Below, in pieces: positions 15,193-22,608 of a stretch of DNA of 23,540 nucleotides. The notes beneath the pieces are model-generated. The model was not told where the DNA came from and searched no databases. It saw only the letters and a list, made by a program, of their open reading frames with translations. The position numbers and the translations under genes were made by a program. The stretch lies in NCBI GenBank assembly GCA_964576265.1, contig CAZNVB010000099.1, positions 1-23,540 of the forward strand. The letters are read 5' to 3'. Position 1 is the stretch's first letter. Every line of letters begins with the position of its first letter. The stretch is from CAZNVB01 sp964576265 (GTDB lineage: Bacteria > Acidobacteriota > Aminicenantia > Aminicenantales > UBA8522).

Positions 15193-16208
15193 TGAACCTT
15201 CTGGCGATCGAGACATCGTGCGACGAAACGGCCGCCGCCGTCCTCGGCTCTGACCGAAGCCTCTTGAGCAGCATCGTCCTTTCCCAGGACGAAATTCATG
15301 CGCCTTACGGCGGGGTCGTCCCTGAGCTTGCTTCGCGGCGGCATCTTCAGTCCATCGGATATGTGGTCGGAGAAAGCCTGAGGCGCGCCTCGCTTGGGGT
15401 CGATCGCCTCGACGCTTTTGCGGTCACTCAGGGACCCGGACTCATTGGCTCGCTTCTCGTCGGCCTGTCCTTTGCCAAAGGCCTGGCCTATTATTTTAAG
15501 AAACCGCTCGTCGGAATCGATCACCTCGAGTCCCATATCGAGGCGGCCTTCCTTGAAGGGCGGAAGGTTTCTTTCCCGGCGGTGGCCCTCGTCGTCTCCG
15601 GAGGACATACCTCTCTCTTCTTCCTGGAGAAGCGGCTACGATACAGACTTCTCGGTCGGACGAGGGATGATGCGGCCGGGGAAGCCCTGGACAAAATCGC
15701 CAAATTCCTCGACCTTGGCTATCCCGGCGGTCCGGTCATCGAGAAAATGGCGGTCGGGGGGGATCCGGAACGGTATCGTTTTTCCCGGCCGAGAATGAAA
15801 GACTCGAGTCTTGATTTCAGCTTCAGCGGGCTGAAGACGGCGGCTCTGAAATGCATTGCCGAGACGGGAATGTCCAAAGATCACTCCGGACTTGCCGATT
15901 TCCTGGCCGGTTTTGAGGCGGCGGTGGTCCGGGCTCTGATCGAGAAGCTTGCGGCGGCGCTCGCTGAGCTTCGGCCGGTTTCCCTTATCCTCTGCGGCGG
16001 CGTCGCCCGGAATAAAAGGTTGCGCACGGAGTTTGAGGCTCTGGCCCGGTCTTCCGGCCTGGCCGCTTTTGTCCCGGCGCCCCGATTTTGCACCGATAAT
16101 GCCGCCATGGTGGGGGCCCTGGCTCTGGAAAAGCTCAGGCGGACGAAGAAGCCCCGGCTCGACCTCGAACTCGACGCCTATCCCCGTTTCATTCGCGCAG
16201 CGGGATGA
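15192..16208 (+). CDS. tsaD: tRNA N6-adenosine threonylcarbamoyltransferase
   Basis: TsaD transfers the threonylcarbamoyl group from TC-AMP to A37 of ANN-decoding tRNAs, working in the cytosol with TsaB and TsaE; none of those partners is in the window. The 338-aa protein matches the family throughout: N-terminal AIETSCDETAAAVL phosphate loop, HAPYGGVVPELASRRHL, TQGPGLIGSLLVGLSFAK, metal ligands H111 and H115 in GIDHLESHIEAA, SGGHTSLF, DDAAGEALDKIAKFLDLGYPGGP, LCGGVARN and D302 in FCTDNAAMVGA. The ATG at 15192 overlaps the mtnA stop by one base (TGATG). A GAGGAGG at 15169-15175 lies too far upstream to be its direct SD, so translation is probably coupled to mtnA. The 3' end overlaps the oppositely oriented membrane-protein gene by 20 bp. 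Confidence 0.97.
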   Translation: MNLLAIETSCDETAAAVLGSDRSLLSSIVLSQDEIHAPYGGVVPELASRRHLQSIGYVVGESLRRASLGVDRLDAFAVTQGPGLIGSLLVGLSFAKGLAYYFKKPLVGIDHLESHIEAAFLEGRKVSFPAVALVVSGGHTSLFFLEKRLRYRLLGRTRDDAAGEALDKIAKFLDLGYPGGPVIEKMAVGGDPERYRFSRPRMKDSSLDFSFSGLKTAALKCIAETGMSKDHSGLADFLAGFEAAVVRALIEKLAAALAELRPVSLILCGGVARNKRLRTEFEALARSSGLAAFVPAPRFCTDNAAMVGALALEKLRRTKKPRLDLELDAYPRFIRAAG

Positions 16209-18570
16209 CCTGGAAAAGAAAAGGCTCGAGAAGCATGGATTCGGTCGATCGGTGCTTCAACCGAAGGTTGATTTCATAGAGAAAAAGATTCCGCCGGAGA
16301 TAGAAGGCGGCCGGAGCGAAGACAAACTCCTTTGTTTCGCGCTCCGCCGTTCCTTTGAAGAGGGGGAGGTCAAAAAGGGAGAGAGCGAAATCGTACTCGC
16401 CGCTCGCCGACCCGAGTTTCAATCTGATCCGGTCGAGCTTTCGTCTCGAGCCGAAGACAAAACGATAATTTCGCTCGAGGTGAAGATAGAAATCTCCCTG
16501 GCTTTTGCTGATCACCCCTTTTCCGATCGGAAAAGTGTAGAATCCCAGGGATCGTTGGGGTGAATACTCGATCGTCTTGACCGGAAAGAGAACGGTCCGA
16601 GGAAAAAGAACCCAGAGAAAGAAGGCCACCGTTAAGAAGGCATAAAGGCAAAAAACGGGCGCGGCGGGGGCGAGAGGTTTTTCCCGCCGGGAAAGAGCAT
16701 AGGCCAGGACGAACAGCGCCAGGCCGAGAAGCCAGAGATAATTCGGCCAGTAGCGCGAGTTGTCGACCTTGATGAAGGAGGGGAGAAAGGACGGAAGAAG
16801 GAAATGGAGGTTGCTGAGAGAGAGAAAAAGGTCGCCGGGACGAGAGGTGAACTCGTGGGTCGTCGGCTGATAGAGGAACGACGGTTGGGCAAGCAAAAGC
16901 GCCGCCAGAACGAGGCCGGCCGCCGCGGCGAGACCGAAAAGAAAGGCGAAGATTTTTCTTCGGTGATGGACAAGAAAATATCCGCTGGCGATAAGCCCGA
17001 TCCAGGTCAGAGGGGTCAAGACCCGGCCCTGCGGCGAGGCTCCCTGGCGGTGCGTGAATAGCGCGTAATTGGCCAAGAAAGGAAGGGAAAGGAAAAGGAA
17101 GCACCAGAAATCCTTTTTCTTCCGGCGCCAAATTTCGACCATCCCGAGAAAGGAAAAAAAGTAGGCCGGCGAATAGAGCAGAAGTCCGTCCCGCTGATCG
17201 AGAAAGTAATCGAGAAAGGCGTCGACCCGGGCCCGCCAGGGAATGGCCAGAAACGTCTGTTTGAAGGCTTCGGTCCGCGACGGCGTCAGCACGCCTTCAT
17301 AGACGGCGATGGGCGAAAATGTTCCGTAAAGGGAATAGATGAAGAGATAAAAAAGAGCCATCGAAGCGATCGCCGGAGCGGCGAAAGCCAAGGCTGGCCA
17401 TCGAATCCGGTGTTCAGTCCAAAGAAAATAGAGGGAAATGGCGAGCAGCGGCCAGAAAAAGAAACTGAACTTCAGCCCGAACCAGGGGAGGAGTCCCAGA
17501 AGAAGGCCGAGCGCAAACAAGCGAAGGACGGGAAGAGGGCGACGACCGGTGACTTTCCTGTAGACATAGAAGCAGATCAAGGCGGCCGGAACTTCGGGGT
17601 AGAGGTGAACGGCAAAAAAAAGGATCGGAGAGCTGAACGAATACAGGGCCCACAGCCCGAGGGCCAGTTTTTCTCTGCCCCAGAGATCCTTGGCGTAGAG
17701 ATAGATTTGGATGCCGAGAAGGGCGGCCCAAGGGGAGAGGCTCATCTTGAGAATGTAGGTCAGCCAGCGGCCGGAGAAAAAATGGCTCAACCAGTAAAAC
17801 GGCAGGATCAAGACAGAGATGCCGGGGAGGTTGATCGGATAGATAAAGCCCGGGCCTTTCCGGCCTTGGCGTCCGTAGATTCCGAGCTTGAGCCGGGGAT
17901 TGTCTTTTTTTGAATAGAAGTGGAAATAGTCCTGCCGGGCATAGTTATCGGCGACATTGATGTCTCCTTCTTTGAGAAGGCTGTGCGAGGTGAGTAGATA
18001 ATAGGGCTCATCGCCCGAGAACGAAATTCCCTGGAGGACAAGAATCACCGCCACTGCCTGGTAGACAAGAAAAGCAGCCAGGAAAAGCAGGATCAGCTTC
18101 TTCCTCAGGGGAAGAGAGCCGAACTTCGAAACTGCCCGGTCGAGTTTTGAGGCCAGGGGAGCCGCACGGCGGGAGAGGCGAGCGACCTCGAGGAGGAAAA
18201 TGGCGGCGGCGATGAAAAGCGCCAGGAGCTTCAGTCGGAGGCGAAAGTCGCTCCGGCTCGTATAGAAATGAAGAAGCAGCGGGCTGAAGAGAAAAAAAAC
18301 TAAAGGGAACAAGCTCGCATTTTCCCATTTTCCCGCCGCTTCCGCCCCGCCGCTCCGCACCCGGCCGAATCTTCCGGCGGCCATCCACTTCGAGGCGGAA
18401 AAGATTAGGATATAGGCCGCTGCCCATGAAATGAAGAAAGCAGCGTCGAAACGGAGAGAGTGGTCGAGGATGGTAAAGTGACGGCTTTGGAGGAAAAGGC
18501 TGAAAAAAATGGCGACGCCGAGGGCAAAGAGGAGATTGGTCCAAGCGATGGCCAAGACAGGTTTTTTCAT
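16189..18570 (-). CDS. Polytopic membrane protein, probable GT-C-type glycosyltransferase
   Basis: This 793-aa integral inner-membrane protein has at least ten hydrophobic segments: about 5-27, 41-60, 86-103, 112-130, 158-180, many between 240 and 500, and more after 520. A soluble beta-like tail of about 120 residues follows. After the fifth segment an extracytoplasmic loop has SGDEPYYLLTSHSLL with D187-E188, the position and acidic pair typical of GT-C enzymes of the ArnT/PMT/GT39 group, followed by GDINVADNYARQDY. Such enzymes transfer a sugar from a polyprenyl-phosphate donor to a lipid, glycan or protein on the outer face of the inner membrane. Neither donor nor acceptor can be read here. 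It starts at the ATG at 18570. A good -35/-10 pair lies so close that the mRNA would be nearly leaderless, although AAGGGG is present. The stop lies inside the tsaD 3' end. GT-C assignment is moderate; membrane topology is sure. Confidence 0.8.
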   Translation of the reverse strand: MKKPVLAIAWTNLLFALGVAIFFSLFLQSRHFTILDHSLRFDAAFFISWAAAYILIFSASKWMAAGRFGRVRSGGAEAAGKWENASLFPLVFFLFSPLLLHFYTSRSDFRLRLKLLALFIAAAIFLLEVARLSRRAAPLASKLDRAVSKFGSLPLRKKLILLFLAAFLVYQAVAVILVLQGISFSGDEPYYLLTSHSLLKEGDINVADNYARQDYFHFYSKKDNPRLKLGIYGRQGRKGPGFIYPINLPGISVLILPFYWLSHFFSGRWLTYILKMSLSPWAALLGIQIYLYAKDLWGREKLALGLWALYSFSSPILFFAVHLYPEVPAALICFYVYRKVTGRRPLPVLRLFALGLLLGLLPWFGLKFSFFFWPLLAISLYFLWTEHRIRWPALAFAAPAIASMALFYLFIYSLYGTFSPIAVYEGVLTPSRTEAFKQTFLAIPWRARVDAFLDYFLDQRDGLLLYSPAYFFSFLGMVEIWRRKKKDFWCFLFLSLPFLANYALFTHRQGASPQGRVLTPLTWIGLIASGYFLVHHRRKIFAFLFGLAAAAGLVLAALLLAQPSFLYQPTTHEFTSRPGDLFLSLSNLHFLLPSFLPSFIKVDNSRYWPNYLWLLGLALFVLAYALSRREKPLAPAAPVFCLYAFLTVAFFLWVLFPRTVLFPVKTIEYSPQRSLGFYTFPIGKGVISKSQGDFYLHLERNYRFVFGSRRKLDRIRLKLGSASGEYDFALSLFDLPLFKGTAERETKEFVFAPAAFYLRRNLFLYEINLRLKHRSTESMLLEPFLFQVIPLRE

Positions 18571-18578
18571 TCCCCTTG

Positions 18579-18607
18579 AGTATCAGAGAACTCCGTTTCC
18601 ATGTCAA
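18579..18607 (-). promoter_or_regulatory. Promoter of the GT-C-like membrane protein gene
   Basis: On the minus strand, TTGACA (18602-18607, 6 of 6) and GATACT (18579-18584, 4 of 6) are separated by 17 bp. The -10 ends 8 nt before the ATG at 18570, so initiation would occur within 1-3 nt of the start codon and AAGGGG would mostly lie outside the mRNA. Confidence 0.5.
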
Positions 18608-18937
18608 GAATCCTTGGGCTCGGCGGCGAAAAGCCGCCCAAATATCAAACCCTAGGACAAGATCAGCCGCCGACCGCGGCAGCGAGAGTTGAAGGTTTCG
18701 CCTGAGCGGAACTCTCCCAGACCTATCCTCTTCCCCTCTCTTGACCAATCCAAGGGGGACTCCATCAGGTCGGCGTTTCGAGAAAAAGCAACGCGGAACC
18801 TGCGCCGGCAGGCGTATGAACTGCCGGAACACGAGAAGAACTCGCGGCCGGGGAAATGCAGCCAAGAAACGGGGATTGCGGAAAAAATCGACCGTCCGGA
18901 GTTTCGCAGCGCCAAGAAAAGCCGAAACCCCGCCGGC

Positions 18938-18966
18938 TTGACAAATCCTCCGAGTGTTGGCAAACT
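18938..18966 (+). promoter_or_regulatory. Promoter of the VCBS-barrel gene pair
   Basis: TTGACA (18938-18943, perfect) and CAAACT (18961-18966, 3 of 6) are 17 bp apart. Initiation near 18973 would exclude the in-frame ATG at 18968 and leave about 30 nt before the ATG at 19004, which begins the signal peptide. So the promoter also helps decide the start. Confidence 0.42.
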
Positions 18967-19003
18967 CATGGCGAGTCGGAGTGCTTCCTTCCGAGAAAAA
19001 ACC

Positions 19004-20890
19004 ATGGGCTTGAAAAATCGTGTCCCTTCCGGTCGAAAAAGCGACCTGGCACTTATCGCCCTCTTTCTGGCGCTTTCGTCCGCTTCTTTCGCTCAGCTTC
19101 GGTTCACGGAAGTCAGCCAGCTCTACATGGTGAGAGGCTACAGCTTTTTCGGCGGCCACGGCGCGGCCTGGGTTGACATCAACCGCGACGGTCGCCTCGA
19201 CCTTTACGTAAAAAACGTCAGCTCGGCGACCGTGCCGAATCCCCCCGACATCCTGTATATAAATTATGGGACCTATTTTTTGGACGAAGCGACTCTGCGA
19301 GGGGTAGCGGATGCCTACGCGGAAGGCACGCACGGTGCCGTTTTCGCCGACTTCAACAAAGACAGGAACCTCGACCTTTTCGCTTCGACGACCTACTACA
19401 CTTCGAAGGGAGTGTTCAATCATCTTTACCGCAACACCGGTAACGGGTTCTTCCAGGATTTCAGTTCCGCCATCCTTCCTTCGCCACCTCTCAACACGAC
19501 GACGCGGGGGGTTGCGGCGGGTGATTTTGACCGCGACGGGGATATCGATTTTTATTTCTCCAATCCCCTGTCTGATCCCGATCCGGCCAATCCGTATCCG
19601 TCTCCGCCGAAATCCCTGGCCAATTTTCTGATCAACAATGGAGACGGGACTTTCACTCTTGCCTATCGCGGGGTCGACTGGACCGGATTTACTCAGGGCG
19701 TGAGCGCGGTCGATTTCGATAACGACGGCGATATCGATCTTGCCGAGGCCAAGTGGGGGCCGCCGTCGACCATCTACCGAAACGACGGGAACGGGAATTT
19801 CCTGAACGTCGGAAGCCTGATTGGGCTTCCGGCGACGGCGAACGTCTTCGACAACGCAATGGTTTTTGCCGACCTCGACAACGACGGCGATCTGGATCTG
19901 GCGATTGTCGGCGAAGGCGCGGTTACTCTTTACCGGAATACGGGGACGTCTTTTTCTAAATACGAAGTCATCCTTTCTTCAAGAACGGGCGGCGTCGCGC
20001 ATTGCTGCATCGCCGACTTCGATAACGACGGGATCCTCGAGCTCTATCTTTCGGGCGAAAACATTTACGAGAACGACGGCACGGGCCATTTCACCGTCGT
20101 TCCCGCTTCCGTTTCCGGGCTGGCGGCTTCCCTGACCGCCGTCGATCCAAGAGGTTGCGCCGCCGGCGATTTCGACGGCGACGGTGATCTGGATATCTAT
20201 CTCACAGACAAGAGGGGCTATAACCTTTTTTTTCGGAACGAGCGGAACAATTCCGACTGGATCCAGGTGGAAATCGTCAGTGATCACACCGGTTCCTACG
20301 GCGGCCTGAACTCCAAGATCGACCTTTACACCGCCGGTCAGCTCGGCAAGAAAGCCTATCTCAAGGGGTATCGCGAAATTCAGGGAGAATACGGCTATCT
20401 CGGTCAGGACATGCCCTTCGCCCACTTTGGAGCCCCTTCGGCCGGCGGGGCACGATATGATCTCCGGGTGACTTTTCTCGACGGCCGGGAGAGAACTTAT
20501 CTCAGCCTGGCGCCGGGGCAGAAAATTCAGGTGACCATGATCTCTCCCCCGCTGAATTTCCGGGGAGTGAAGAAGGAGAACAAGGCCCTTTTCTACCGCG
20601 AGTCGTTGATTGAACTGAACTGGGAACCGAACCCGCTCAACACGAATGTTCAGAAATACCGACTTTATAAAATCGATTCCGGCTGGACTCTTTTGGCCGA
20701 GGTTCCCGGGAATCAGTTCGAATGGACCATCCGGAACGTGGACAAGGCGAAAACGTACCGTTTTGGCATCACGGCCGTCGATGAGGGAGGAAGCGAGAGC
20801 GAGCCGGCTTACGCCGTCGTCGGCGGGAGCGCGTTGCAGGGTGATCGCGTCAAGAGCGTGTTCAGGAGCTTGAATTGGAAAGGGGTTTAA
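19004..20890 (+). CDS. Secreted VCBS/FG-GAP repeat protein with ASPIC/UnbV and fibronectin III domains
   Basis: The 628-aa product starts at ATG 19004 with a clear signal peptide cleaved after SASFA (residue 30). Seven VCBS/FG-GAP blades follow at about residues 50, 110, 169, 232, 285, 333 and 384. Each has a calcium-binding-like D-x-D/N-x-D-G loop, e.g. DFDRDGDID, DFDNDGDID, DLDNDGDLD and DFDGDGDLD, a set that could close a seven-bladed beta-propeller. An ASPIC/UnbV-type domain covers about 414-518, starting NNSDWIQVEI. A fibronectin type III-like domain follows (about 521-607: LIELNWEPNPLN...YRFGITAVDEGG). Such proteins are exported and often act in adhesion, glycan binding or surface display. 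No sorting tag such as a Por C-terminal domain is evident. The stop overlaps the next ATG in TAATG, tying it to the barrel protein, which may help surface exposure. Ligand unknown. Confidence 0.9.
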   Translation: MGLKNRVPSGRKSDLALIALFLALSSASFAQLRFTEVSQLYMVRGYSFFGGHGAAWVDINRDGRLDLYVKNVSSATVPNPPDILYINYGTYFLDEATLRGVADAYAEGTHGAVFADFNKDRNLDLFASTTYYTSKGVFNHLYRNTGNGFFQDFSSAILPSPPLNTTTRGVAAGDFDRDGDIDFYFSNPLSDPDPANPYPSPPKSLANFLINNGDGTFTLAYRGVDWTGFTQGVSAVDFDNDGDIDLAEAKWGPPSTIYRNDGNGNFLNVGSLIGLPATANVFDNAMVFADLDNDGDLDLAIVGEGAVTLYRNTGTSFSKYEVILSSRTGGVAHCCIADFDNDGILELYLSGENIYENDGTGHFTVVPASVSGLAASLTAVDPRGCAAGDFDGDGDLDIYLTDKRGYNLFFRNERNNSDWIQVEIVSDHTGSYGGLNSKIDLYTAGQLGKKAYLKGYREIQGEYGYLGQDMPFAHFGAPSAGGARYDLRVTFLDGRERTYLSLAPGQKIQVTMISPPLNFRGVKKENKALFYRESLIELNWEPNPLNTNVQKYRLYKIDSGWTLLAEVPGNQFEWTIRNVDKAKTYRFGITAVDEGGSESEPAYAVVGGSALQGDRVKSVFRSLNWKGV

Positions 20891-21507
20891 TGAGAAGAAT
20901 CGCCGCCTGGCTTGTCTCTGTCGCCCTCCTTTTCGTCCCTTCGTGGTCACAAACCCGGGAGAAGATCAAATTCCTTCCCGATGAAGAAAAATATCTCACC
21001 ATCGCTCTGAGCGGCGGGTTTTTCTTTTCCAAGGACGAGGTCTTCCGCCAGATTTATGGGGACAGCCTGCCGGTGTTCGGACCGCATCTCACGTTCCGCT
21101 TTCCGATCCTCGATCCTCACGGCCTGGATTTTCTCCTGGGCGGCCGTTTTCTTCAGGCCAAAGGCAAGACCTCTTATACGCGAGAGGAAACAAAGCTGCG
21201 GATCGAAAGCTTATCTTTTTCCGTGCGCTATTCGTTCGAAACCGGCAAATTTGCTCTCTTCCTCGGACCGGGAATGGATTATGTGATGTACAAGGAAACA
21301 TACGCCGAGACGTTTCCGGTGGACTCCGTCGAAGGAAGTGAGGCCGGCTTCCACATCACGAGCGGCGGGTATTACCATCTTTCGCCCTCCCTATCGTTAA
21401 AAGGCTATTTCAAGTACGGCCTGGCCAAAACGGACGCTCCCGGTTTCCAGGTCAATCTCGGCGGCACCGAGTGGGGAGTCGCGCTCGTCTACCGTTTTTA
21501 TCTCTAA
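20890..21507 (+). CDS. Small outer-membrane beta-barrel protein
   Basis: The ATG at 20890 overlaps the VCBS stop (TAATG), with AAAGGGG 5 nt upstream. The 205-aa precursor has a signal peptide (RRIAAWLVSVALLFVPSWS, cleavage near residue 20). The mature part shows alternating aromatic/hydrophobic strands with Gly turns: ALSGGFFF, GPHLTFRFPIL, FLLGGRFLQ, SLSFSVRYSFE, FALFLGPGMDYVMY, GFHITSGGYYHL, LKGYFKYGLA and WGVALVYRFYL. This is about eight strands, as in OmpA/OmpW/OmpX-like barrels of similar size. The last residue is Leu instead of Phe, with aromatics just before it. Its translational coupling suggests a partnership with the secreted repeat protein. It belongs to a family too diverse for me to name. 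The gene ends 3 nt from the convergent gene. Confidence 0.78.
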   Translation: MRRIAAWLVSVALLFVPSWSQTREKIKFLPDEEKYLTIALSGGFFFSKDEVFRQIYGDSLPVFGPHLTFRFPILDPHGLDFLLGGRFLQAKGKTSYTREETKLRIESLSFSVRYSFETGKFALFLGPGMDYVMYKETYAETFPVDSVEGSEAGFHITSGGYYHLSPSLSLKGYFKYGLAKTDAPGFQVNLGGTEWGVALVYRFYL

Positions 21508-21510
21508 TTC

Positions 21511-22608
21511 TCAGGGGAACGCGGCTGAAGGCGCCGGCGCCGGATCGTCTCCTTTCGAATAAGGAAGAAAGGAAATGTTCCGGAGTCCGAGAGTCAGATG
21601 GGCCCGGACCTCGATTTCGCGTCCGATGGCGTTTGCTTGTCGGAAAACGAAGGTCGTTTCCGACCTTAGCTCAACCGCCGGGACGGGCTCAGCTTCATCT
21701 TTTTTCTTGAATTGATCGATCAACTCCTTAATCACGGCGGGGATGGCCATGATGGGAAAAGAGCTGGGAAATTTCGGTTCGTTCTGATAGCCGGGACCGT
21801 AGGGGTCATATTCGCCCGTCGGCGGAGGCGCTTCGATTTCGGCGTTCAGCGAGACGGGCTGCGATTTACGGCTTGACGCCAGAAGGGTCTCCCCAAGGAA
21901 CATCTTGACGAGATAATCGGCCGGCCGGCCCGGAGGAGGCTGTTTTTTCATAACGCCGGAAGCGCTCGTCTCGACGGCGAGGAGGATCTCTCTCCTGACG
22001 ATCAAGTTTTCGGCCTTGAATTCCAGAACATAGACGTGGGCGCCGGGTTGGTCGAGAAGATCTTTTGTTCCGAGAGGGAGCGCGTTAAATCCCCGGCGGA
22101 ACTCGCCGCCTTTGATCACGTTTTCACCCGAGCTGAGTTTATAGAGAACGGGATTGGCCATTTCCACGCCGAGAAGAAGCTTTTCCGGCGGGTTCGGGAA
22201 TGAGCCGGGTATTTGCTCGCTCGAGCAGACGAGTCCGATTTTGAGCACCCAGGGATAGCGGAGCTGCCAGCTTCTGAGATAGCGTGAGGCATCGGCCCGA
22301 ACGGCAGGAAGGAGAAAATAAAATCCCGCGTCGAGAGAGCCGTATTTTTCGAAATACTCACCCAGCCGGGCGTATTCTTCTTTTTGATCGCCGACCCGAG
22401 AGCAAAGATAGGCCAGCAGTCCGCAGGCCACCGGCTTGTCTTCGGCAGCGAGCGAATCGAACACTTCGGCAAGGTATTCCCTAGCCGCCGCATATCCCTC
22501 CGGCCGCTTTCCATCCAGGAACCCGGCCACCTCCGACCGCCAATCACCGGCCGGAGCGGCGGCGGCGAGCCGGAAAAGGAGGGCGAGAACAACGATCTTG
22601 TTCATCAT
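21511..22608 (-). CDS. Exported protein of unknown function
   Basis: I do not recognise the family. The 365-aa precursor has a signal peptide (NKIVVLALLFRLAAAAPA, cleavage near residue 20). An alpha-helical part follows (about 22-105, rich in Ala/Leu, possibly a degenerate TPR or solenoid: EYLAEVFDSLAAEDKPVACG, EEYARLGEYFEKYGSLDAG). From about 115 to 365 it is beta-strand-rich, with a Pro/Gly/Tyr linker near 268-290 (PPPTGEYDPYGPGY). Two adjacent ATGs (22608, 22605) are possible: the first overlaps the TonB-like stop as ATGA, the second as TGATG, so it is coupled to that gene either way. It probably works in the periplasm with the energy transducer. I see no lipobox, catalytic motif or membrane segment after the signal. 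Tail-to-tail with the barrel gene, 3 nt apart. Confidence 0.8.
   Translation of the reverse strand: MMNKIVVLALLFRLAAAAPAGDWRSEVAGFLDGKRPEGYAAAREYLAEVFDSLAAEDKPVACGLLAYLCSRVGDQKEEYARLGEYFEKYGSLDAGFYFLLPAVRADASRYLRSWQLRYPWVLKIGLVCSSEQIPGSFPNPPEKLLLGVEMANPVLYKLSSGENVIKGGEFRRGFNALPLGTKDLLDQPGAHVYVLEFKAENLIVRREILLAVETSASGVMKKQPPPGRPADYLVKMFLGETLLASSRKSQPVSLNAEIEAPPPTGEYDPYGPGYQNEPKFPSSFPIMAIPAVIKELIDQFKKKDEAEPVPAVELRSETTFVFRQANAIGREIEVRAHLTLGLRNISFLPYSKGDDPAPAPSAAFP

Larger units (their letters stand above)
18571..19003. other. Divergent intergenic region
   Basis: These 433 bp separate the GT-C-like gene (-) from the VCBS gene (+). A plus-strand frame is open through most of it, but its translation is basic, low-complexity and unlike a protein domain, and it precedes a proper signal peptide at 19004, so I treat it as non-coding. 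It holds a promoter for each direction and a hairpin at 18622-18638 (GGCGGC, GAAAA loop, GCCGCC) with no U-tract. I see no known RNA family. Confidence 0.6.

Noticed and set aside
18622..18638. GGCGGC-GAAAA-GCCGCC hairpin as terminator
   Set aside because: It lies between divergent genes and no T-run follows on either strand.
18689..19003. In-frame 105-codon upstream extension of the VCBS protein
   Set aside because: It is basic and non-domain-like, crosses a TTGACA promoter, and would bury the signal peptide.
18008..19423. 471-codon minus-strand frame across the divergent gap and the VCBS start
   Set aside because: It overlaps a proper signal-peptide gene and the membrane-protein N-terminus; its translation is Arg/Pro/Ser-rich and low in domain-like structure.
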